Source of the DNA: a bacterium
GTDB lineage: Bacteria > Zhuqueibacterota > Zhuqueibacteria > Zhuqueibacterales > Geothermadaptataceae
Direction of reading: 5' to 3'
Assembly (NCBI GenBank): GCA_024275575.1
Contig: JAJRYV010000039.1
Span: 1-44,026 of the forward strand
DNA: 44,026 bases
The first letter of the stretch is position 1. Each line of letters begins with the position of its first letter. Below, in pieces: positions 15,696 to 21,757 of the stretch. The translations under genes and the position numbers were made by a program. The notes below the pieces were generated by a model. That model did no database searches, was not told the DNA's origin, and saw only the letters and a program-made list of their open reading frames with translations.

Positions 15696-16658
15696 ATGAG
15701 GAACAATTCACAGGTTTTAGGCCTGCTTTTCTCGGGATTTGTATTCTTTTCTGCACAGCCTGTCGCTGCGCAAACAGTCATCATCCAAACAGGTGTGCAA
15801 CCGGTCGTTGTAGAACAGAAAGTTGTCGCCATGGCGATCGTGCGCGATCGGCCGATCATTCAGATGATCCTTGAGGAGAATACGCTGCCGGGGTTCGACC
15901 CCGATTCGGTGGAATATCTGCAAATACTGGATGCCACCAACAACGGTTTCGGTGACGAAGATATCGTCGTGGTCTTCCCGTGGCAGAAAGCCTACACATT
16001 TTTTGCCAGTCCGAGGCTGAAGGAAAACATGAAAACGTGGGAAGTCAGTTCGGGAAATGAAGTAATCACAGAAAACCGCGAACCGCAGTATTTTGAGCAA
16101 AAGAAAGCGGCTGATTCAACCGAAATGGCCAAAAACTGGATGCTCGCCAGTATTTTGCGCGGGGTCAATAATAACTACAGCGATATTCCGATGAAAATCT
16201 ATTTCGAGCGTAAAAGCGACGGCACGATCAAATTCAATACCTGGGGATACAGTCGAAAAAAAGAAGCGCTCAAGTGGAAAAAACCGCAATACATGCCCGG
16301 CCAGGCGGCTAATAATCCCAAAGTAATTCATATCAGCCGTGTTGATTCAGTGACCACATATATTGCCAATACAACCCTGTATGATCAGATTTATATCTAT
16401 CAGCAAACACGGGATACCGTCTACATCGCTGCTGATTCGACGAAGTTGACGGCATCCAGGATGATCTCGACAAAGTTTCAGCCGGGACTGGTGCCGCCGC
16501 CCCCACCCTCATCGCTGGAATTGCCAATCGATTCCCCTGGCGTTCTGCCGGACAGCACGGCCGCCGGTTCGAATCGGGTTTTGCAGGATACAACAGCTAT
16601 CGATCAGTTAAAATTACAAAAGCTGCTCGATGAGAATCTGCCGGAGAAGAAAAAATAA
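15696..16658 (+). CDS. Exported protein of unknown family, last gene of the motor cluster
   Basis: The 320-aa product starts one base after the previous stop, with GAGGAAA inside the end of that gene as ribosome binding site. A signal peptide ends near residue 25 (PVAAQ). The body (~28-235) is a mixed alpha/beta domain I do not recognise, with a segment EDIVVVFPWQKAYTFFASPR and a Trp-rich stretch WGYSRKKEALKWKKP. A Pro-rich tail (~265-275, PPPPP) and a charged C-terminus follow. No lipobox is visible. Its position last in the operon invites comparison with GldN/PorN of T9SS, but I see no GldN motifs and do not make that call. It is probably periplasmic. Confidence 0.7.
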   Translation: MRNNSQVLGLLFSGFVFFSAQPVAAQTVIIQTGVQPVVVEQKVVAMAIVRDRPIIQMILEENTLPGFDPDSVEYLQILDATNNGFGDEDIVVVFPWQKAYTFFASPRLKENMKTWEVSSGNEVITENREPQYFEQKKAADSTEMAKNWMLASILRGVNNNYSDIPMKIYFERKSDGTIKFNTWGYSRKKEALKWKKPQYMPGQAANNPKVIHISRVDSVTTYIANTTLYDQIYIYQQTRDTVYIAADSTKLTASRMISTKFQPGLVPPPPPSSLELPIDSPGVLPDSTAAGSNRVLQDTTAIDQLKLQKLLDENLPEKKK

Positions 16659-16722
16659 TCAACCGCTCAATCCTGACGAGTTGGAAGCTGCACCGCCGTG
16701 ATCATTTCTCTTGCGACAATCT

Positions 16723-17076
16723 TCAAAGTACAGCTCTGACCAGTTGCTTTAAATCTTCTAACCCGGCGCAGCTATCGATTTCAGCGTCGTCAGCCACAAG
16801 TACCGGTCCACCGTTTTCAATCCGAAAAAGCGCTGGAAATGTTTGCATTTCGTTGCCGTGTTTTTGTTTGAATTCATCGATGTGTAATAATTCGCAGCCC
16901 ACCCCCAACCCGCCGATAAAATCCTTCCACTCATTTTTTTCATGAAAAAGATCGTGCGTGATTTTGCACAAACTACATTTATATGTACCGGGAGAAAAAG
17001 CTTTATGGGCGATATCGGCGAAGGAATTAAACATGCCGGAATTGGCATTATAGACAAAAACGAGAGATTTATTCAT
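16723..17076 (-). CDS. Small conserved protein with CxxC, function unknown
   Basis: The 117-aa product is taken from the second of two adjacent ATGs, six bases after AGGAA; the open frame continues upstream to 17163 but that part looks non-coding. It starts with a beta-strand (KSLVFVYNANSG) and contains a CSLC motif near residues 33-36 and a WKDFI segment. I have seen related short proteins with VYNADSG and CxLC motifs but no experimentally defined role. The order strand, CxxC and later beta strands could suggest a thioredoxin-like fold, though the CxxC sits later than in thioredoxin. Function unknown. Confidence 0.65.
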   Translation of the reverse strand: MNKSLVFVYNANSGMFNSFADIAHKAFSPGTYKCSLCKITHDLFHEKNEWKDFIGGLGVGCELLHIDEFKQKHGNEMQTFPALFRIENGGPVLVADDAEIDSCAGLEDLKQLVRAVL

Positions 17077-17186
17077 CATTCGGTTCCTGTTGCTTGTGTG
17101 CAAATGTTGACTTGTATTGCGGGAGCAGTTATAAGTGAAAATTCGTTTTGCACATGACAGCAACAGCGGTTTGATTTTGTTTGTTC

Positions 17187-17219
17187 CCCTCGGTCGCAGA
17201 TTGACTGAGGGTGATCACC
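17187..17219. other. Hairpin and 10-bp palindrome between two minus-strand genes
   Basis: CCCTCGGTC (17187-17195) pairs with GACTGAGGG (17203-17211) with one mismatch. A perfect palindrome, GGTGATCACC (17210-17219), overlaps its right side. Position between the aminotransferase and the small CxxC gene suggests a regulatory site or operator, but no U-tract follows. Confidence 0.35.
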
Positions 17220-17264
17220 GCCGGCGAAACAGAAACGTATAAAACCAAATGGCCGGCCGAATAA

Positions 17265-17301
17265 TAAAAAAGATCCATCGGTCAAGACGACAACCGATGG
17301 A
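17265..17301 (-). terminator. Intrinsic terminator after the aminotransferase gene
   Basis: TCCATCGGT (17274-17282) pairs perfectly with ACCGATGGA (17293-17301). On the minus strand the stem is followed by TCTTTTTTATTATT, a typical U-tract. It lies just past the stop codon of the aminotransferase gene. Confidence 0.85.
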
Positions 17302-17313
17302 CGTTTAAATGGC

Positions 17314-18612
17314 TCAAATCGAATTTTTCCGATTCACCAGGCAGCGCCCGATTGCGGCATCAAACACGTGCAGGAATTCATCGATTTCGCTTTTGCTGAT
17401 GTTCAGCGGCGGCGCGATACGCACGACATTGCCGTAAAGCCCGCCCTTACCGATGAGCAGTCCATCTTTTTTCGTCTCTTCGAAAAGTTTGCCGACAAAC
17501 TCTGCATCAGGGGCCTTATTTTCGCCGACAAATTCGACACCCTGCATTAAACCCATACCGCGCACATCACCGATAACAGGATATTTTTTCTGCAAATCGA
17601 GCAGGCCTTCGCGCAAATAACCGCCGACTTCATGGGCGTTCTGTGCCAGTTTTTCTTCTTCGATAACCTGAATAGTGGCTAACGCCGCGGCCATGGAAAC
17701 CGGGTTGCCGCCAAAAGTTGAGATCGTCAGGCCGGTAAAACTATCGGCGATTTCCGTGCGCGTTATTGTCGCGCCGATGGGTGCACCGTTGGCCATACCT
17801 TTGGCGCAGGTCATGATGTCGGGTTCCACCTCCCAATGCTCGATGCCAAACATGCGTTTGCCGGTGCGGCCGAAACCGGTTTGCACCTCGTCACAGATAA
17901 AAACACCACCGTATTTTTTAATGATCGGCACAGCGACCTTGAAATATTCCGGCGGTGCAGTAATAAAACCACCAACACCCTGAATAGGTTCGGCGAGAAA
18001 TCCGGCAATTTCACCGCAGGTGGTGGTCAGGATCAACTCTTCGATATCCTGCGCACATTTGATATCGCAATTGGGATACGAGAGTCCCAAAGGACAGCGG
18101 TAGCAATAAGGGTTGATGGCATGCTTGATTCCCGCTATCGGGGTGCCACCGTGACGCCAGGCAGCGTGTGCAGTGAGGCTCATGGCCAACATGGAGCGAC
18201 CGCTGTACCCGTGTCGTAATGCGATAATCTCCTGATTACCGGTGTAACGCTGTGCCATGAAAATTGCGGTTTCGTCGGCTTCGGTGCCGCTGCTGGTAAA
18301 GAAACTTTTTTGCAGTTTGCCGGGGGTGATTTGCGCCAGCTTTTCGGCGAGATCGACGATATTGTCGTTCGGGTAGAGCGTCGATGTGTGCTGTAATTTC
18401 TGGTTCTGTTCATTAATTTTACGAACCACTTCAGGGTTACAGTGGCCAACACTAACGGTGAGAATGCCACCAAAAAAATCGAGATATTTACGGCCGTCTT
18501 TGCTGTAAACATGGCAGCCCTCACCACGTTCGATGACCAATGGTTCTTTGTAATAATTGGCAACGCTGGGGAAGAGGTAGTCTTTGTGTTTTTGTCGTGT
18601 TTTCTCAGGCAT
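17314..18612 (-). CDS. Class III aminotransferase, alanine-glyoxylate / beta-amino-acid type
   Basis: The 432-aa PLP enzyme of aminotransferase class III moves an amino group from an amine or amino acid to a keto acid. FTSSGTEADETAI (~105-117) binds PLP phosphate, ICDEVQTGFGRTG carries the PLP-stacking Asp-Glu pair, and Lys271 in CAKGMANGAP forms the Schiff base. Overall it resembles AGXT2-type enzymes (alanine-glyoxylate or 3-amino-2-methylpropionate-pyruvate transaminases), including an unusual Cys-rich insertion (NPYCYRCPLGLSYPNCDIKC) that is common in that group. The start ATG has AAAGGA upstream. It stands alone with its own terminator. Substrate cannot be set from sequence: 4-aminobutyrate or ornithine-type substrates remain possible. 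Confidence 0.88.
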   Translation of the reverse strand: MPEKTRQKHKDYLFPSVANYYKEPLVIERGEGCHVYSKDGRKYLDFFGGILTVSVGHCNPEVVRKINEQNQKLQHTSTLYPNDNIVDLAEKLAQITPGKLQKSFFTSSGTEADETAIFMAQRYTGNQEIIALRHGYSGRSMLAMSLTAHAAWRHGGTPIAGIKHAINPYCYRCPLGLSYPNCDIKCAQDIEELILTTTCGEIAGFLAEPIQGVGGFITAPPEYFKVAVPIIKKYGGVFICDEVQTGFGRTGKRMFGIEHWEVEPDIMTCAKGMANGAPIGATITRTEIADSFTGLTISTFGGNPVSMAAALATIQVIEEEKLAQNAHEVGGYLREGLLDLQKKYPVIGDVRGMGLMQGVEFVGENKAPDAEFVGKLFEETKKDGLLIGKGGLYGNVVRIAPPLNISKSEIDEFLHVFDAAIGRCLVNRKNSI

Positions 18613-19217
18613 AGTGAGGTCCTTTTTGGTTTTTGATTATAAGTAAAATCTTGTTTCGTGCCATTCCTGTACTCGCAGAAGATTTTGCCTGATGTATCCA
18701 CCCGTTATAAAATTCCCTGCGGAAAGAATGGATGCGGAATTGTATTCCGTTTTTTTATTATTTCGGAGATGTGCTGTCTGGTTTACGAAGTTGTCTGTCC
18801 TTGAAATCAGAGCCGAACGCTCACTCAAAACCTTCTTTATTTAAACAATTTATATTGCACTTCAAACCTAAATTTGCTAATTTTTTACCCTTCCGGGCGG
18901 GATAAGCGAATGGGGCATTTGCTAATTTCAGTCTACACTCCTCTTTTCTCTCCACATTTTTCATGTCGCGGTAACTTCAATACGCCGAATGCTATTCCAT
19001 TTTTTTTGACGTTTTCTATTTTCGCTGCAGTTTATTCATAATGGAACATCAGCCCGAAAGCGAACAATAGCAAGAGCCTGTCTAACCTGCTAAAACGATA
19101 GTTATTTACCTCGGCAACACTGCCGACAGTGTGCTTTTCACGCTCAGTAATTCTTCCGCAGAACTTTTTGCATGCGGCTAAAATAATGTTGTATCTCCTT
19201 TGCAGTAACTTTAAAAA
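18613..19217. other. Intergenic region, no gene seen
   Basis: About 600 bp lies between the divergent aminotransferase and receiver genes. It is mixed in composition, with two copies of TTTGCTAATTT about 47 bp apart (around 18874 and 18921) and a small CGGCA/TGCCG hairpin near 19112. Both flanking promoters should be here. No small gene with a convincing start was found. Confidence 0.5.
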
Positions 19218-19601
19218 ATGGGCAAAAGCGCAATGAAACGAATCATCATCCTCAATGAGGAACTGGAAACGCAAATGCGCATGTACCTGGCTCTTTCTGC
19301 TCGGTATAAAGTTGAAATCGCTGAGGATGAAGCGATGTTGATGCGATTGATTCGTCGAAAAAAACCCACGCTCGTTTTTCTTGATGGTGAATACAGTGGT
19401 TATGCCCGCGAGGGCAAGTCCATAACCAAAACTGTGCAAAAAATCAAAAAGAAATATCAAAAGCTGCGTGTAGTTTCGGTAATGAATGCGAAATCAAAAG
19501 GCGCTGCGGAAAGTGATCATATTCTCTATCACCCTTTCGACGAGAATGACGTTCAAAACGCAGTGCAGTCTCTTTTAGAATTTTCGCCCGTGCCCCGTTA
19601 A
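19218..19601 (+). CDS. Divergent single-domain receiver protein
   Basis: The 127-aa protein has the length and strand pattern of a response-regulator receiver domain. RIIILNEELETQM (~8-20) stands where the acidic pair normally is, with Asn13-Glu14-Glu15. Asp56 in LVFLDGEYSG is in the phospho-acceptor position. The usual Lys-Pro near the end is replaced by His105-Pro106-Phe107 (YHPFDEN). Loss of the Lys and a weakened acidic pocket suggest it may not be phosphorylated normally, so it may be a pseudo-receiver. No output domain is attached. The start is uncertain: an internal ATG at 19233 would also fit. Confidence 0.7.
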   Translation: MGKSAMKRIIILNEELETQMRMYLALSARYKVEIAEDEAMLMRLIRRKKPTLVFLDGEYSGYAREGKSITKTVQKIKKKYQKLRVVSVMNAKSKGAAESDHILYHPFDENDVQNAVQSLLEFSPVPR

Positions 19602-19723
19602 TTGACGAACACAGAATGATCTGGATTTTGACTTTAGCAGGAATGCTCTTTCAATCTATCGATAATCAGCTTGTGAGCCCGTTTGAGCCCACAGCATGCG
19701 CGAAATCCCCGGGGGAATATTTT

Positions 19724-19760
19724 AAACTGTTCATATGTTCAGTATGAGCAGTTTTTTTTT
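19724..19760 (+). terminator. Intrinsic terminator after the first receiver gene
   Basis: AAACTGTTCATA (19724-19735) pairs with TATGAGCAGTTT (19743-19754) over 12 positions, with one G-T pair, and the stem runs into a T-tract to 19760. It lies 120 bp past the stop codon and separates the two receiver genes. Confidence 0.85.
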
Positions 19761-19896
19761 GTTTTTTAGTAGAAGGAACGATATCCTAAAATGTGAAATA
19801 TTGATAACGATGCTTTTTTTGCTTTGCCTTTATCATTAATTCCATTTTATTGTTCAATGCACCTAAAAATCATCCCCACAAAAAGCAGACCGTATT

Positions 19897-20259
19897 ATGA
19901 AAAAAATATTGATTTTAGAAGACGAAGCCCCGCAGCGTACTCTCTATGATAATATTTTAACAGACGAAGGATTTGATATTTCGACGGCGGCAAACTACCA
20001 GGAAGCTATTCAGCTCGTCGATATCGATACTTACGATCTCGCTGTCGTCGACATCAAACTGGAATCGGAAAGCGGCATCGATGCGATCAAAAAGATTTTA
20101 TCTATCAATAAACAGACGAAAATCGTCATTCACACATCCTATACCGAATACAAGCAGGACCTGCAAACCTGGTCTGCAGACGCTTACGTAGTAAAGAGTT
20201 CCGATACGACCGAGCTCATAAAAACCATTCATCATTTACTGCAAGATCGCGGTGAATAA
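19897..20259 (+). CDS. Single-domain response regulator (CheY-like receiver)
   Basis: The 120-aa protein is one complete receiver domain without an output domain. All key residues are visible: Glu8-Asp9-Glu10 acidic pocket, Asp52 phospho-acceptor in VVDIKL, Thr80 in the VIHTSY switch, and Lys100 in YVVKSSD. It probably receives a phosphoryl group from a histidine kinase encoded elsewhere and acts through protein contacts. It is separated from the upstream divergent receiver by a terminator and so has its own promoter. No Shine-Dalgarno sequence is obvious. Partners cannot be named. Confidence 0.9.
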   Translation: MKKILILEDEAPQRTLYDNILTDEGFDISTAANYQEAIQLVDIDTYDLAVVDIKLESESGIDAIKKILSINKQTKIVIHTSYTEYKQDLQTWSADAYVVKSSDTTELIKTIHHLLQDRGE

Positions 20260-20408
20260 ATATATCCCCATTTGTGCCTCAAATACTTGCATTCCATCTT
20301 TTCTCTTCATATCTTGTGGTTTTTGTTTTTATAATCATTTATTGTCATTTGCGCTTCATGAACGGGCGGTATTCCGCCAATTCGGTGCAATAAAAACCAT
20401 AACCACGA

Positions 20409-21272
20409 ATGAACACCATGAATACATGTCCCACTTGCAGGAAACAATTACCCGAAGACCCGTTGATTAATTTTTGCCCCTACTGCGGCATTCGATTGAC
20501 TGATGGCGATCCGGCGCCCGGCAGCGAAATTGATATCGTCATCGAGGATGAGAAAGAACCGGAAGAGCAGCCGGAACCTGTAACAGCACCACCTGATGAA
20601 CCACAGACCAGGCAGACGGAAGATCACAACGAAACCGGCGGCACGCCCTGGGAAGATGGGCAAGACCGCTCCTTTGTCGAACGCCTTACACATACATGGA
20701 CTGAATCGATATTTCATCCGGCTGATTTTTTCCGAAATATGAAAATAATCAATCGTATTGCCCCGGCCCTGATCTATGGATTTATATTCAAATTTCTGGG
20801 TCAGGTCTTAGGTAATTTCTGGGCTCGTAAACAGTTGAGCTCGGTGGCGGAACAGATGGACCAAATGCCTGCTTTTTTTCAGCTTATTTATGAACGTTAT
20901 GTGGAAAGTGTATCGCAAATGGGGGCAGTTGAACAGATCGTGCTCACACCGTTTATGGTCTTGTTCAGCATGCTCATCATCCCGGCTATTTTTCACGCCT
21001 CGATGAGTTTATTCGGGGTTGCGCGCAATGGTTTTGCAACCACTTTTCGCGTCAATGCCTATGCCGAAGGCGCTGCGATTTTTCAAGCAATTCCATTCTT
21101 GGGCGGGATGATCTATTTCATCGTTTGGATGATGGTGGTAGTCATCGGATGGCGTGAATGTCACGAAACCAGCACCTCTCGGGTTTTGATCAGTCTGGTG
21201 ATCCCGTTCTTTGCCTGTTGTGCCTTTGTTTTCATTTTTATCACCATGTTGGGGAACCTCGTTGGTGTCTAA
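20409..21272 (+). CDS. Zinc-ribbon Yip1-domain membrane protein
   Basis: The 287-aa product begins with a zinc ribbon (CPTCRKQLP...FCPYCG, Cys pairs near residues 7, 10, 23 and 26), followed by an acidic Pro/Glu-rich linker (~38-80). The C-terminal part (~95-287) is a Yip1-like membrane domain with five predicted helices, introduced by a TESIFHPADFFRNM segment typical of bacterial Yip1 proteins. Bacterial members have no established function. The start could be 20409 or the in-frame ATG at 20418. The next gene overlaps its end by 8 bp, suggesting a two-gene operon with the DUF2752 protein. Confidence 0.85.
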   Translation: MNTMNTCPTCRKQLPEDPLINFCPYCGIRLTDGDPAPGSEIDIVIEDEKEPEEQPEPVTAPPDEPQTRQTEDHNETGGTPWEDGQDRSFVERLTHTWTESIFHPADFFRNMKIINRIAPALIYGFIFKFLGQVLGNFWARKQLSSVAEQMDQMPAFFQLIYERYVESVSQMGAVEQIVLTPFMVLFSMLIIPAIFHASMSLFGVARNGFATTFRVNAYAEGAAIFQAIPFLGGMIYFIVWMMVVVIGWRECHETSTSRVLISLVIPFFACCAFVFIFITMLGNLVGV

Positions 21273-21687
21273 CTATTCCACTATTGAGGTGGGCTGGCAT
21301 AAGTCACCTCGGTTTAAATATCACCCGGGTTTTATCCTGCTCTATCTTGGTGGTGTTTCAATTTGGATGGCATATAAATTTTCTTTCCTGCTGCATATTC
21401 CCTGTCCGGTGAAAATATTACTGCACCTGCCTTGCATATCCTGTGGCAGCGGTCGAAGTATTCAAGCACTCATGCAAGGACAATTCACCACCGCGATAAA
21501 ATATAATCCACTGTTTACCATGACTATTTTCGTCGGCTTCATTTTAGGTTTCACAGCGATATTCCAAATTTTAACCCGCTTGCGAATCAGAATTTCTTTG
21601 CCAAACCCGCTTCCTCATTTTTATACCCAGGTTGCCATAACCTTATTCCTGATGAATTATATCTATCTGATTTGGTTTAAAATCTAA
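21265..21687 (+). CDS. DUF2752 family membrane protein
   Basis: The ~140-aa protein has three hydrophobic segments and the DUF2752 signature CPVKILLHLPCISCGSGRS (typical CP-x(n)-PC-x-x-CG-x-x-RA) followed by AIKYNPLF. The function of this family is unknown. I place the start at GTG 21265, eight bases inside the end of the Yip1 gene, with GGGGAA about ten bases upstream. The frame stays open to 21211 and GTG 21289 is also possible. Coupling to the Yip1 protein is a common arrangement in related bacteria as far as I recall. Confidence 0.75.
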   Translation: MSNYSTIEVGWHKSPRFKYHPGFILLYLGGVSIWMAYKFSFLLHIPCPVKILLHLPCISCGSGRSIQALMQGQFTTAIKYNPLFTMTIFVGFILGFTAIFQILTRLRIRISLPNPLPHFYTQVAITLFLMNYIYLIWFKI

Positions 21688-21713
21688 GCAGAAAAAGCCT
21701 GTGCCCAAATCAC

Positions 21714-21741
21714 AAAAAAAACAGTTTCCTCTGCGAAACTG
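21714..21741 (-). terminator. Intrinsic terminator of the 927-aa secreted protein gene
   Basis: CAGTTTC (21722-21728) pairs with GAAACTG (21735-21741). On the minus strand a run of eight T follows. It lies 16 bp past the stop codon of the gene to its right. Confidence 0.75.
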
Positions 21742-21757
21742 AGTGAAATTGTTCCAG

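Noticed and set aside
15696-16658. GldN/PorN identity for the last gene of the cluster
   Set aside because: Length and position fit, but no GldN sequence motif is visible.
20252-20470. 72-codon frame between the receiver and Yip1 genes
   Set aside because: It overlaps both neighbours, begins inside the receiver gene and has no ribosome binding site.
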